The notes: generated from the letters alone by a model not told the origin. A stretch of 64,000 nt of DNA from Cardiobacterium hominis (GCF_900637305.1 NZ_LR134365.1:2348501-2412500); one strand, 5' to 3'; numbered from the stretch's first letter, positions 18,565 to 27,355 are shown. Numbers and translations: made by a program.

Positions 18565-19739
18565 GCGGCGCTCCTTTGCCCGCTGCGCAGGATGATGCCA
18601 AAGAGCATCGGCACGCCCGCGACGGCGGTAATAATGCCGACGGGAATGGCGCCGCCGGGCGAGAGGATCTTGCCGATGACCGAGGCGCCGATGAGAATGA
18701 CCGCGCCGGTAACGGCGGCCAGCGGCAGCGCGAAGCGGTGGTCTTCGCCGACCAGCGAGCGCGCCATATGCGGCGCAATCAGGCCGACAAAGCCAATCGT
18801 GCCGATGAACGACACCGCCGCCGCGGTCAGCAGCGAGACGATAATAAAACTGCGGCGGCGCAGACGATCCACATGAATGCCAAGACTCATCGCGTTGGCG
18901 TCGCCGAGGCGGAGCGTGGTCAGCGCCCAGGTATCGCGGATGATGAACGGCAGACAGAGGACAAGCGTAGCGAGGCCGACTGCGACCGACGTCCAGCTGG
19001 CCTTCAGCAAATTGCCGAACAACCAAAAGACGATTTGCTGCGAGGCCTCCGGCGTGGCGAGAAATTGCAGCAGCGATTGCAGCGACTGAAAGAAAAACAG
19101 CACGGCAATACCGCCGAGGACAAGAATGGCGGGCGTGGCGCTGCGCAACACGGCGATAAGATAAATAAGGCCGCAGGCGCCGATGGTCATCGCAAACGCG
19201 GCCGCGGGGACGATGATAAAACCGTACCAGGCATGCCCGGCGACGCCCGGCATCATCCCGCCAAACATAATGGCGAGCGCCGCGCCAAAACCGGCGGCAG
19301 CGGAAAAGCCGAGGGTGAACGGACTGGCGAGCGGGTTGGCGAGGATGGTCTGCATCTGCAACCCGGCGAGGCCGAGGCAGAAGCCGACGAGAATGCCAGT
19401 CAGCGTCTGCGGCATGCGCAGCCCCCAAAGAATCGTCACCAATTTGCGCAAGCGCGCCTCATCACCAAAAAACTCGCCCATGCCCTGCCAGAGCGACTCC
19501 AGCCCGACGGGCGCGGCAGGCAACAATGCCAGCGCACGGCTGGCGACTTCACTGCGGGACTTGTCGTAAAACGGCCCGGCGCGCAGCGCCTTGAAAATAT
19601 CATCCAGCGGCATCCCGGAAGGGCCGGTGGCGAGATCGGCAAGCGCCAGCGCGAGCAGCACCAGCGCCGTCGCCGCCAGCAAAAACAGGCGCCGGTCAGT
19701 ACCACGGCGGTAACTGCCGTGAAGGGAGGCGTGTGTCAT
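18561..19739 (-). CDS. ABC transporter permease, FecCD/BtuC family
   Basis: A 392-residue inner-membrane permease with about ten transmembrane helices. Family hallmarks include RMPQTLTGILVGFCLGLAG, QTILANPLASPFTLGFSAAAG, the coupling-helix region LGDANAMSLGIHVDRLRRR and FIGTIGFVGLIAPHMAR, then PGGAIPVGIITAVAGVPMLF. It works as a homodimer with the ATPase encoded immediately downstream. The N-terminal segment between the first helix and the second (about residues 40-110) is longer than usual and hydrophilic. It is separated from the binding-protein gene upstream by a hairpin terminator, so expression of permease and ATPase may be lower than that of the binding protein. Confidence 0.9.
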   Translation of the reverse strand: MTHASLHGSYRRGTDRRLFLLAATALVLLALALADLATGPSGMPLDDIFKALRAGPFYDKSRSEVASRALALLPAAPVGLESLWQGMGEFFGDEARLRKLVTILWGLRMPQTLTGILVGFCLGLAGLQMQTILANPLASPFTLGFSAAAGFGAALAIMFGGMMPGVAGHAWYGFIIVPAAAFAMTIGACGLIYLIAVLRSATPAILVLGGIAVLFFFQSLQSLLQFLATPEASQQIVFWLFGNLLKASWTSVAVGLATLVLCLPFIIRDTWALTTLRLGDANAMSLGIHVDRLRRRSFIIVSLLTAAAVSFIGTIGFVGLIAPHMARSLVGEDHRFALPLAAVTGAVILIGASVIGKILSPGGAIPVGIITAVAGVPMLFGIILRSGQRSAA

Positions 19740-19762
19740 AAATAAAGAATCCGTGGAAGAGA

Positions 19763-19789
19763 AAAAACGGGCGGAATAAAATCCGCCCG
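19763..19789 (-). terminator. Terminator or attenuator between binding-protein and permease genes
   Basis: The hairpin CGGGCGGA / TCCGCCCG (19768-19789) is followed on the minus strand by TTTTTTC. It lies 11 bases past the binding-protein stop. Partial read-through would give more binding protein than membrane components. Confidence 0.75.
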
Positions 19790-19800
19790 CTGTAATACCT

Positions 19801-20898
19801 TTATTTCGCCGGTTGATACTGCGTCATGAAAACGCCGTCGGCCTCAATCGGCAGCCATTTCTTGTAATATTCCTGCAAATTCTTCACCGGATCGACATCC
19901 TTGAAGACTTCAGGATAAAGCTGCTTGGCAATGAATTGCGCATAGACATAATCCGAAAGGGTACGCGCACCGCCGTGATAAAGGGCAAAAACATTATCCG
20001 TTTTCACCGCCGGCAAATCTGCCCAACCCGGACGTTTCAGATAAGCGGCAATGCGTTCATTGACCACTTTCGGATCAGCCGAAAAACCGACGGCGACCGC
20101 CTGCGGCTTGTTCTTCCATTCCGAACCGGCAAGGAAAATCAAATCCGGCGCTTCGGCGAGGATATATTCCGGACTCAGCGGTGCCGCGCCTTTCACCTGA
20201 CCGGCGGCGATATTCTTGCCGCCCAGTTTTTCCAGCAGCGCGCCCCACATCGTGTTGCCATAAGAATTGCCGAACGTTTCCGCGCCATTTTGCGCAAGCT
20301 CTACATAAACTTTTTTCGGCGACGGCTTTAATTTCTCGATGCGCTTTTCAATATCGGCAAAGGCATTTTTGTAATTATCGGCGAGTTCCTGCGCGCGTTG
20401 TTCCTGACCGAGCAATTTGCCCAAGGCGAGCGTGGAAACCGTGTGTTTTTCGACGGTTTGCGCGTTGTAATCGAGGACGACATAAGGAATGCCCGCCTCA
20501 TCGAATTGCTTGACCGATTCGCCCAGGCCTTCATAGTTCCAGACGCCCAAAATCACCAAATCAGGATTGGTGGCGATAATTTTCTCGACGGAAAAGGTGC
20601 CGTCTTCGGTGTTGCCAATATCGGGAATATCTTTCAGCTTCGGCAAGGCTTTTTCATAGCGCGCATATTGCTGCGGCCGCCAGTCTTTCCAGGTGAAAAG
20701 CGCGAGCGCGACCAACTTGTCCACCGCGTCCTTGCCGCCAATGGCGAGGTAATCCTCGTAATAAAAACCGAGCACAATGCGCTCCGGCACTTTGGGTACG
20801 GTCACAGTACGACCAACGACGTCCGTCGCGGTTATTTCGGCAAATGCCGGGACGGCAGCGGAGAACGCCAACGCGGCAGCAAGCAGCAGCTTTTTCAT
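19801..20898 (-). CDS. Periplasmic substrate-binding protein of FecB/BtuF type
   Basis: A 365-residue secreted protein. The N-terminal MKKLLLAAALAFSAAVPAFA is a signal peptide with an AFA cleavage site. The mature protein begins ITATDVVGRTVTVPKVPERIV, a typical start for class III metal-chelate binding proteins, and later contains the TNPDLVILG and EAPDLIFLAG segments. It delivers its ligand to the FecCD-type importer encoded downstream. The ligand is not evident. The ATG at 20898 is chosen over an upstream frame extension because it starts the signal peptide. A good -10 hexamer lies 50 bases upstream. A clear Fur box was not found by eye. Confidence 0.9.
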   Translation of the reverse strand: MKKLLLAAALAFSAAVPAFAEITATDVVGRTVTVPKVPERIVLGFYYEDYLAIGGKDAVDKLVALALFTWKDWRPQQYARYEKALPKLKDIPDIGNTEDGTFSVEKIIATNPDLVILGVWNYEGLGESVKQFDEAGIPYVVLDYNAQTVEKHTVSTLALGKLLGQEQRAQELADNYKNAFADIEKRIEKLKPSPKKVYVELAQNGAETFGNSYGNTMWGALLEKLGGKNIAAGQVKGAAPLSPEYILAEAPDLIFLAGSEWKNKPQAVAVGFSADPKVVNERIAAYLKRPGWADLPAVKTDNVFALYHGGARTLSDYVYAQFIAKQLYPEVFKDVDPVKNLQEYYKKWLPIEADGVFMTQYQPAK

Positions 20899-20947
20899 GT
20901 AAACCTCTTGAATGTAAGGGGAAATAGTGCCCGAAAAGGGCTCGCGG

Positions 20948-20953
20948 ATTATA
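20948..20953 (-). promoter_or_regulatory. Probable -10 element of the ABC importer operon
   Basis: On the minus strand TATAAT lies 50 bases before the binding-protein ATG. The -35 region is not well conserved, which would fit an activated or repressed promoter. Between it and the start is a short GCCC/GGGC hairpin. Confidence 0.45.
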
Positions 20954-21050
20954 AGGTAACGCGCGTGTAAATGCGATAATTTCTTGTTAGATGCTGTGAA
21001 AATCTGTGGTAGCCGGTGAATAACCTCGCCACGCACACCAGTCGCCGCAT

Positions 21051-21077
21051 AAAAAACCGCGCCGGAGCGCGGTTTTT
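21051..21077 (-). terminator. Rho-independent terminator of the secreted-protein gene
   Basis: The hairpin AACCGCGC / GCGCGGTT has A and T runs on both sides and lies 16 bases past the stop of the gene at 21093. Confidence 0.8.
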
Positions 21078-21092
21078 GGGAAAAGGCAGGCC

Positions 21093-21593
21093 TTATTTTT
21101 TCTTGGCGCCTTTGTCGTCTGCGGCTGCCGCTTTTGCCGCTTTTTCGTCGGCCGCTCTGGAAACCTTGATATCCAGACCGCAGGCTTGGTAAGCGTCTTC
21201 TTCGTTTTTGGTGAGGGCGTTGATTTCTTTTTCCATGGACTCTGCAGACGCACCGCTGATTTGTTTTTCGATAACGGCGAAATTGGCTTCAAAATCCAGT
21301 TTGTCGGTCACGCATTGGCAGGCGCTGTTTTTCTCTTTGCCATAGATTTCGACGCAATCACCGGTAACGGCTTCTTTGAATTCGCCCAGATGGCTGCGCA
21401 TTTTTTTCATGAAGTTTTGCGCAAATTCTGCTTCGGTAGGCTCTTTGCCAGAGCTGGCTTGGCTCATGTATTCCTGGATCAATTCCGTGCCGATTTTTTC
21501 GGCGAGTTCGTCGCTTTTGGTGGCGGCGATGGCGCCAGTCGTCATGGCGGCGAGCGTGATGCCGACGAGGGTGTTTTTCAGTAGGTTTTTCAT
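21093..21593 (-). CDS. Secreted protein of unknown function
   Basis: A 166-residue protein with a Sec signal peptide (KNLLKNTLVGITLAAMTTG then AIAA, about residues 1-23). The mature part is helical and charged, contains a Cys pair in DCVEIYGKEKNSACQCVT and one more Cys in YQACGLDI, so a periplasmic disulfide is plausible. The tail is a low-complexity Lys/Ala run ending KGAKKK. I do not recognise a family. It is monocistronic: a terminator follows its stop, and the deoxyribose operon terminator lies upstream of it. Confidence 0.75.
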   Translation of the reverse strand: MKNLLKNTLVGITLAAMTTGAIAATKSDELAEKIGTELIQEYMSQASSGKEPTEAEFAQNFMKKMRSHLGEFKEAVTGDCVEIYGKEKNSACQCVTDKLDFEANFAVIEKQISGASAESMEKEINALTKNEEDAYQACGLDIKVSRAADEKAAKAAAADDKGAKKK

Positions 21594-21693
21594 GGGATTC
21601 CTGAGGTTGCTAAAAGGGCGCTTCAGTAAGGCTGAAACGGCGCGGATTGTAAGCGATTTGTCCCGGGTATTGCGTTATTTTTGGGAGAGACTG

Positions 21694-21720
21694 AAAAAGC
21701 CCCGTGTTGCGGGGCTTTTT
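21694..21720. terminator. Bidirectional terminator at the end of the deo operon
   Basis: AAAAAGCCCCG, a four-base loop, then CGGGGCTTTTT. It is 16 bases past the deoK stop and 100 bases upstream of the secreted-protein gene. Confidence 0.85.
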
Positions 21721-21735
21721 GCGGGATATGCCGCG

Positions 21736-22668
21736 TTATTCGCCGATTTGCGCAAATTCGGGATAGATGCGGGTAAAGGCTTCGCGGTCAATGTAGGAGG
21801 TTTGTGTGCCGAGGCGGGTGACGGAGTCGGCGGCGTAGTGGTTGGCGGCGGTAATGGCGCGCGCCACGTCGCCGGTTTTGACGTACACGGTGGCGAAGCA
21901 GCCGATGAAGGCGTCGCCCGCGCCGGTGGTATCGCGCGCTGCGACGTTAACCGGCGGGAAGTGTTGTTCCGTGCCGTCTTGCGCCAGCCAGAGCGCGCCG
22001 CGTTTGCCGAGGGTGACGATGACGTTTTTGACGCCCGCATCACGCAGGGCGGCGGCGGCGTTTTTGATGTCATCTTCGCTGTCCACCGGCATGCCGGTGA
22101 GCAGGGAAAGTTCGGTTTCGTTCGGCACGATGAATTCGCAGGCTTTGACTTTTTCCAGCACGAGGTCGGGCTGGGCGGGCGCGGGGTTGAGCAGTACCGG
22201 AATGCCGTTGTCCGCGCCGAAGCGTACCGCGGCATAGACGGTTTCGGTCGGGATTTCGAGTTGCAGCACGATGAGTTTGCAGCGGCGGATGTCGTCTGCG
22301 GCAGCGCGGATGTCTTCGACGGAAAGCAGGTTGTTCGCGCCTTTGACGATGATGATGGAGTTGTGCGACTCGGGATCGACGAAGATGGGCGCGACGCCGC
22401 TTGATGCCGGGCTTTTCAGGATGTAGCGGGTGTCGATGCCGTTTTTGCGGAAGTTTTCGATGGTGTTGTCGGCGAAGATGTCGTTGCCGACGCGGGTGAG
22501 CATCAAGACGTCCGCTCCGAGGCGGGCAGCGGCGATGGCCTGGTTCGCGCCTTTGCCGCCGCAGCCCATTTTGAAGTCGGGCGCTTCGATGGTTTCGCCT
22601 TCGGCGGGCATGCGGGTGATGTAAGCGATGAGATCGACCATGTTGGAGCCGATGACTGCGATGTCCAT
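21736..22668 (-). CDS. deoK: PfkB sugar kinase, ribokinase family; probable deoxyribokinase DeoK
   Basis: A 310-residue PfkB-family kinase. Signature 1 is GCGGKGANQAIAAARLG. The C-terminal catalytic signature is DTTGAGDAFIGCF, with the base Asp in GAGD. By sequence alone it could be called ribokinase (RbsK). The context of a deoC aldolase, a fucose-permease-like transporter and a DUF4432 protein in one operon argues for 2-deoxyribokinase, giving deoxyribose-5-phosphate for DeoC. It is the last gene of the operon and starts three bases after the deoX stop. Substrate preference between ribose and deoxyribose is inferred, not seen. Confidence 0.75.
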   Translation of the reverse strand: MDIAVIGSNMVDLIAYITRMPAEGETIEAPDFKMGCGGKGANQAIAAARLGADVLMLTRVGNDIFADNTIENFRKNGIDTRYILKSPASSGVAPIFVDPESHNSIIIVKGANNLLSVEDIRAAADDIRRCKLIVLQLEIPTETVYAAVRFGADNGIPVLLNPAPAQPDLVLEKVKACEFIVPNETELSLLTGMPVDSEDDIKNAAAALRDAGVKNVIVTLGKRGALWLAQDGTEQHFPPVNVAARDTTGAGDAFIGCFATVYVKTGDVARAITAANHYAADSVTRLGTQTSYIDREAFTRIYPEFAQIGE

Positions 22669-22671
22669 GGG

Positions 22672-23694
22672 TTACTCCTGGATTCCGGTATTGACGTGGA
22701 AGTGTTTGTGTTCGTCCGCTTTGAGCCATTGCAGGGTGCCAGCGGCTGCGGCAGCGCGGTAGCCTTCGGGGCGTGCGGTCGCGGGCAGGACGAAGGCGGC
22801 AACTTGCTGGTCGGGGTTGTTCAGTATCCAGCGGGTCGCACAGGGAAAATCGCGGCTGTTAAAACGGGTGCTGAAGGCAACGCCGCTTGCCGGATCGCGC
22901 AGGCTGAATTCGAGCGCCTCGCCGTATTGGGCGAGGTTGTCGGCGAAATAGACGATTTCCGGGTCGTAGCAGTCCGGGCGGTCGAGGGTATCGGCGCTGA
23001 CTTCGCCGTTCAGAATGGCCTCGTTGAACGCCTGCCAGGCGGGCGTGGGGTGAACGTGCGCCGGGATGGTGCGCCGCAGCTGGAAGGCGCCGTCGGGCAG
23101 GTTTTGCTGCATGACGCCGCCTGCAACGTAGGCGTAGTTCATGTGGCACATATAGATGAGCGGCATCGGCTGGTAGGCGGAGCGGTTTTCCACCTCCATG
23201 TCGATGTCGAAACGTGCCGCAGCGGCGGCAAGCCGCACGGAGGGGCGGGCGAGGTAGTGGTGGCCAAAGCCCTGCACGTACTCGTATTCGCTAACCAGCC
23301 GGATGGCGTCAGGCGCGATTTCCAGCCAGGCGCGGTCCATCTGCGCGCAGGGAAACTCGCCATGCAGCGGGTGCGTGTCTTCCGGCGCGGGGCAACCGCC
23401 CGCAAGCAGGCCGGAATGGAAGGCGAAACAGCCGTAGGTACCGACGATTTCTGCTGCCGGTTGTGGCCGCGCAAACATGTTTTTCATGCGCAGCGAGTGG
23501 CCGTCGAAAGCCGCATCCCAGAGGATTTGCCCCATGAAGGGCAGGATTTCCAGATGACCGCGCGCGTTGGCGATGGTCAGACTTTCGATGCCGCGCGGGT
23601 AACGGCGCGTGGTGACGGTGAAGGCATCCGATTGCAGCAGGGTTTGCGCTTCTGCGGTGAAAAGCGCTTTGTTGTTCAAGGGCAGTTTGTACAT
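22672..23694 (-). CDS. deoX: DUF4432 family protein, DeoX-like aldose-epimerase fold
   Basis: A 340-residue cytoplasmic protein of the DUF4432 family, related in fold to galactose mutarotase. Family-like blocks are GIESLTIANARGHLEILPFMGQ (N-terminal, given as position marker), HSGLLAGGCPAPEDTHPLHGE, and MCHMNYAYV with conserved His residues. DeoX of enterobacterial deoxyribose operons has the same length and neighbours. Its likely role is interconversion of sugar anomers before phosphorylation, which is inference. The stop is three bases upstream of the deoK ATG, so coupling is tight. Confidence 0.75.
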   Translation of the reverse strand: MYKLPLNNKALFTAEAQTLLQSDAFTVTTRRYPRGIESLTIANARGHLEILPFMGQILWDAAFDGHSLRMKNMFARPQPAAEIVGTYGCFAFHSGLLAGGCPAPEDTHPLHGEFPCAQMDRAWLEIAPDAIRLVSEYEYVQGFGHHYLARPSVRLAAAAARFDIDMEVENRSAYQPMPLIYMCHMNYAYVAGGVMQQNLPDGAFQLRRTIPAHVHPTPAWQAFNEAILNGEVSADTLDRPDCYDPEIVYFADNLAQYGEALEFSLRDPASGVAFSTRFNSRDFPCATRWILNNPDQQVAAFVLPATARPEGYRAAAAAGTLQWLKADEHKHFHVNTGIQE

Positions 23695-23705
23695 GGTGCG
23701 CTCCT

Positions 23706-25016
23706 TTATTTATTCAATTCCCAGCGGCGGGCGCTGATGAAATAGACGAGGACGGCGGCAAAGCAAAGCAGCGATACGATGAAAGCGGTTTGCATCGAGC
23801 CGGTGTGGTCGGAAACAAATCCCTGGATAACCGGAATGACCGCGCCGCCAATAATGGACATGACGATGACCGCGCCGCCGGTTTCGGTATGGCGTTTGTC
23901 TTCGATGGTATCGAGCGTGCGGGCGTAAATGGTCGCCCAGCAGGGGCCGAATAATGCGGAAGTAAAGATCGCCGCCCAAACCGCGCTCATATTGTGTACG
24001 TTAATTACATACAGCAATGCTAGCACGCCGAGGATAGAATAAACAATGAGCACTTTATTTTCATTGAATTTCGTCATCAGGATATTGGCGATAAACTTGC
24101 CGACGAAAAAGCCAATGAATGCCCAAATCATATAATTGGAAGCAACCCGTTCATTCAGCGCCGGATCGAGTTGCAAGGCAAGGCGAATGGTGAAAGACCA
24201 CACCGCGGTTTGCATACCCACATAAAGAAACTGCGCGACGATACCGGCTTTGAAACGGCCATTACCGGCGAGATAACGCAGTGTTTCGCCAATCGTTGCC
24301 TTGGATTCATTGGAGTCAGCAGCGAGCGGTTTGCAGCGCGGGAACTCCGTGATGGCCACGACAATCAGCAATACCACCAAGACAAGAATAATGAACTGAT
24401 ACGGTTGCAGGGTGCGTTGCAGCATCGCTTCCGCGAATTGGCGCTGTTCATCGCCTGCAAGCGCGCCCATTTGTTTGTGCAGCGCCTCGCCTTCAGTAAA
24501 AATCAGATATTTGCCGAGAAGGATGCCGAAAATAGAGCCAATCGGATAGAAGGTTTGCGAAATATTCAGACGCAGCGTCGCCTTGTCTTTCGGGCCAATC
24601 ATCGACGAATAAGTATTGCAGGACGTTTCCAGGAAAGAAAGTCCCACGGCAATGGCAAACAGCGCGACGAGAAAGACGGAATAGGTCGCCATGTGTGAGG
24701 CTGGGAAGAACAACATACAGCCGCCGATATAGCACGACAGCCCTATCAGGATGCTTAATTTGTAACTCCAGCGGCGAATTACGCGACTGGCCGGAATGGC
24801 GAGCAAGAAATAGCCGCCATAAAAGGCGCTTTGCACAAATGCCGAGGCAAAATCAGAAAGCGTAAAAATGGATTTGAATTGGGTGATGAGAATATCGTTC
24901 AGGCTTGCGGCAATCCCCCACATCGGGAAGCAGATGGAAAGCAGAATGTATTGAAACATCGGTGTGCGGTCGAGATAGCCATCCGGTAATTGCTGCGCAT
25001 CAGTTTTAATCAACAT
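23706..25016 (-). CDS. deoP: MFS sugar permease, FucP type; probable deoxyribose transporter DeoP
   Basis: A 436-residue major facilitator with about twelve membrane helices. It resembles L-fucose:proton symporters: FFLLAIPASRVIRRWSYK-type loop (here GGYFLLAIPASRVIRRWSYK), GLSFLETSCNTYSSMIG and the FGPCWATIYARTLD stretch. The enterobacterial deoxyribose permease DeoP belongs to this same subgroup. It lies between deoC and deoX, 11 bases upstream of the latter. The substrate is inferred from the operon; fucose genes are absent from the window. Confidence 0.8.
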   Translation of the reverse strand: MLIKTDAQQLPDGYLDRTPMFQYILLSICFPMWGIAASLNDILITQFKSIFTLSDFASAFVQSAFYGGYFLLAIPASRVIRRWSYKLSILIGLSCYIGGCMLFFPASHMATYSVFLVALFAIAVGLSFLETSCNTYSSMIGPKDKATLRLNISQTFYPIGSIFGILLGKYLIFTEGEALHKQMGALAGDEQRQFAEAMLQRTLQPYQFIILVLVVLLIVVAITEFPRCKPLAADSNESKATIGETLRYLAGNGRFKAGIVAQFLYVGMQTAVWSFTIRLALQLDPALNERVASNYMIWAFIGFFVGKFIANILMTKFNENKVLIVYSILGVLALLYVINVHNMSAVWAAIFTSALFGPCWATIYARTLDTIEDKRHTETGGAVIVMSIIGGAVIPVIQGFVSDHTGSMQTAFIVSLLCFAAVLVYFISARRWELNK

Positions 25017-25034
25017 GACTCGTCTCCTGCAAAA

Positions 25035-25676
25035 TTAACTTAACAATTTGATTCCCGCAGAGGCGCCGATGCGGTTCGCACCGGCGGCAATCATCGCGGC
25101 GAATGCTTCCGGGGTACGGATGCCGCCGGAAGCCTTGACGCCAAAATCCGGCCCGACGCACGCGCGCATCAGTTGCACCGCTTCCACGGTCGCGCCACCT
25201 TTGGCAAAGCCGGTCGAAGTCTTGACGAAATGCGCCCCGGCTTTGACCGCAGCCGCGCACGCCTGGCGGATTTCCGCGTCATCCAGCAGGCAGGTTTCCA
25301 AAATCACCTTGACCCGCGCCTTGTCGCCTGCCGCCTGCACGACGGCGGCAATATCGGCTTGCACCGCCGCCCAATCGCCCTCCTTCGCGTAGCCGATGTT
25401 CATCACCATATCCAGCTCGTCGGCGCCGTTTTGCAGCGCTTCGCGCGCCTCCGCCGCCTTGCTCGCCGTCGTCGTTGCGCCAAGCGGGAAGCCGATAACC
25501 GTACAAACCTTCACCGGCGAAGCGGCGAGCGCCGCTTTCGCCTGCGCTACCCGGCAGGGATTGACGCAAACCGAAAAGAAGCCGTGCGTGCGCGCCTCAT
25601 CGCACAACTGCGCAATCTGCGCGGCTGTTGCCTCCGGCGCGAGCAAAGTGTGGTCGATATATTGGGACTGTTGCAT
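25035..25676 (-). CDS. deoC: Deoxyribose-phosphate aldolase
   Basis: A 213-residue class I aldolase splitting 2-deoxyribose-5-phosphate into glyceraldehyde-3-phosphate and acetaldehyde. The TIM-barrel motifs are [46 protein letters not shown], the Schiff-base Lys in [14 protein letters not shown] and [10 protein letters not shown]. It is first in the operon. I start it at the ATG at 25676 ([12 protein letters not shown]), since family proteins begin there; the frame extends 23 codons upstream without homology. Direct repeats upstream look like an operator. Confidence 0.93.
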   Translation of the reverse strand: MQQSQYIDHTLLAPEATAAQIAQLCDEARTHGFFSVCVNPCRVAQAKAALAASPVKVCTVIGFPLGATTTASKAAEAREALQNGADELDMVMNIGYAKEGDWAAVQADIAAVVQAAGDKARVKVILETCLLDDAEIRQACAAAVKAGAHFVKTSTGFAKGGATVEAVQLMRACVGPDFGVKASGGIRTPEAFAAMIAAGANRIGASAGIKLLS

Positions 25677-25761
25677 GAAAACCTCCACGGTTGAGGAATG
25701 AGTGTGGTGCCGGATGACGTTCGTCTGTGGCACGACGCCAACCATACGCCGGATGAAATCA

Positions 25762-25794
25762 TTTGTAAATAACGTTAAGCACGTTTGTAAATAA
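25762..25794. promoter_or_regulatory. Direct repeats upstream of deoC, candidate operator
   Basis: TTTGTAAATAA occurs at 25762-25772 and again at 25784-25794, a spacing of 22 bases or about two helical turns. They lie 86-118 bases before the deoC ATG in the AT-rich divergent region shared with the oxidoreductase gene. Direct repeats at such spacing fit a regulator acting at this promoter; no regulator gene is adjacent. Confidence 0.45.
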
Positions 25795-25903
25795 AAATTT
25801 TAAGTACTGTTTTCAAACAGGAAATAAAGAAAAATTCCTGACGATGTAACCTTGCGAAGGATAACGCGCTACGATGCACCGCACCTTATCCACGGAGAAA
25901 AAC

Positions 25904-26938
25904 ATGAAGCCGATTCCGGTCGCCCTTGTGGGCTGCGGCATGTCCGCTCGCACTTTTCATTTGCCGCTACTCGCCGCGAGCGACGATTTCCGCCTGACCG
26001 CGCTGGTGAGCAGCCGCCCGCAGCCGGATGTGGCGGTAGCGCAGTACGCGGATACGGCGGCGATGCTGGCGCAGTCGGATGCTGAGCTGGTGGTGATTAC
26101 CGCGCCGAATGCGGTGCATTTTTCCCTCGCCGCGCAGTGTCTCGCTGCCGGGCGGCACGTGGTGCTGGAAAAACCGATGGTGAACACGGTCGCCGAGGGA
26201 CGCGAGTTGATGGCGCTCGCCGCAGGCGCCGGGCGGTTGTTATCCGTCTTTCATAACCGCCGTTGGGACAGCGATTTTTTGACGCTGCAAGCGCTGCTCG
26301 CGCGCGGCGAGCTAGGCGCGTTGCGCTTTTTTGAGTCGCGCTGGGACCGCTTCCGCCCGGAAGTGCGCGACCGTTGGCGCGAGAATCCCGGCGTGGGCGC
26401 GGGCATTTGGTACGACCTCGGCGCGCATTTGCTCGATCAGGCGCTGACGCTGTTCGGCATGCCGCAGGCGGTGACGGGTAACTGTCGCGCGCTACGGCCA
26501 GGCAGCCCGACGGTCGATTATGCGCACGTGCAGCTGCACTACCCTGATTTTGAAGCGGTATTGCACACTTCGCCCTATTCCTGCACACCGGTCGCACGTT
26601 TTCGCGTGGAAGGCGACCGCGGCAATTTCGTCAAATTCGGGCTGGACGTGCAGGAAGCGCAGTTAAAGGCGGGAATGTCGCCGCGCGATGCCGCTTACGG
26701 GCGGGAAGATGCGGCGCAGTTCGGCACGCACTACACGCCGGATGGCGACGCCCGCACCGTGCCGCCCGTGCGCGGGGATTTCGCCGCTTATTACCGCAAT
26801 GTCGCCGCCGCCCTGCGCGGTGAAGCGCCGCTAGCAGTTACGGCGGAAGATGCGCTGTGGGTGATTTATTTGACGGAGCTGGCGCAGCAAAGCAGCGATG
26901 CGGGCAAGCGGCTGGCGGTCGATGTAGCGGCGGTTTGA
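25904..26938 (+). CDS. Gfo/Idh/MocA family oxidoreductase
   Basis: A 344-residue NAD(P)-dependent oxidoreductase. The Rossmann domain begins IPVALVGCGMSARTFHLPLL. Next come VVITAPNAVHFSLAAQCLAAG and the catalytic-region Lys in VVLEKPMVNT. The C-terminal substrate domain has GIWYDLGAHLLDQALTLFG, with the His typical of this family. It is similar in layout to the E. coli YdgJ type. The substrate is unknown, probably a sugar or polyol. I chose the ATG at 25904 after GGAGAAAAAC instead of one 30 bases earlier. It is transcribed divergently from deoC and could share its regulation. Confidence 0.85.
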   Translation: MKPIPVALVGCGMSARTFHLPLLAASDDFRLTALVSSRPQPDVAVAQYADTAAMLAQSDAELVVITAPNAVHFSLAAQCLAAGRHVVLEKPMVNTVAEGRELMALAAGAGRLLSVFHNRRWDSDFLTLQALLARGELGALRFFESRWDRFRPEVRDRWRENPGVGAGIWYDLGAHLLDQALTLFGMPQAVTGNCRALRPGSPTVDYAHVQLHYPDFEAVLHTSPYSCTPVARFRVEGDRGNFVKFGLDVQEAQLKAGMSPRDAAYGREDAAQFGTHYTPDGDARTVPPVRGDFAAYYRNVAAALRGEAPLAVTAEDALWVIYLTELAQQSSDAGKRLAVDVAAV

Positions 26939-26953
26939 GTGCGTTCACACGAT

Positions 26954-26981
26954 AAAAAAGCGCCCGATGCGGCGCTTTTTT
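26954..26981. terminator. Bidirectional Rho-independent terminator
   Basis: AAAAAAGCGCC and GGCGCTTTTTT arms around a six-base loop, between the convergent oxidoreductase gene and the ArsC-like gene; it can serve both strands. Confidence 0.9.
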
Positions 26982-26994
26982 CCTGGACGTTCAT

Positions 26995-27333
26995 TCAGGG
27001 CGATTGTAACGGCGGGACGTTGAGGCCGAGCCAAACGTCATCGTCGCGGGAAATCACCGGGCGCTTGATCAGGGTTGGATATTTATGCAACAAGGCGATG
27101 AGGGCGTCATCTCCCGCCGCTTCGGCGGCAAGCACCGCGGCTTTGTGTTCGCGGTAGGTCGTAGAGCGCTTGTTCACCAGCGCGGAACCAAAGCGGGCGA
27201 ACCAGTCGCGCAGTAGTGCGTCGTCCGGCGGGTTTTGCCGCAGGTCGATGTATTGGTAGTGCGCACCGCGCTGGTCGAGGATTCGGCGCGCTTTGCGCAC
27301 GCTGTCACAGGTAGGGATGCCGTAGAGTTTCAT
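26995..27333 (-). CDS. ArsC/Spx family protein, YffB-like
   Basis: A 112-residue thioredoxin-fold protein: MKLYGIPTCDSVRKARRIL, with the single N-terminal Cys at position 9, then YIDLRQNPP and the C-terminal segment PTLIKRPVI shared by ArsC-like proteins. True arsenate reductases carry extra Arg and Cys features; the YffB group more probably acts as a glutathione-dependent thiol reductase, and its substrate is unknown. The ATG at 27333 is chosen because the upstream extension overlaps a terminator. It is monocistronic between two terminators. Confidence 0.85.
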   Translation of the reverse strand: MKLYGIPTCDSVRKARRILDQRGAHYQYIDLRQNPPDDALLRDWFARFGSALVNKRSTTYREHKAAVLAAEAAGDDALIALLHKYPTLIKRPVISRDDDVWLGLNVPPLQSP

Positions 27334-27355
27334 GTCGTAACCGCCTCTATATAAC

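Noticed and set aside
20899-21000. Fur box for the ABC importer
   Set aside because: No convincing 19-base Fur palindrome was visible; only a TATAAT-like -10 is supported.
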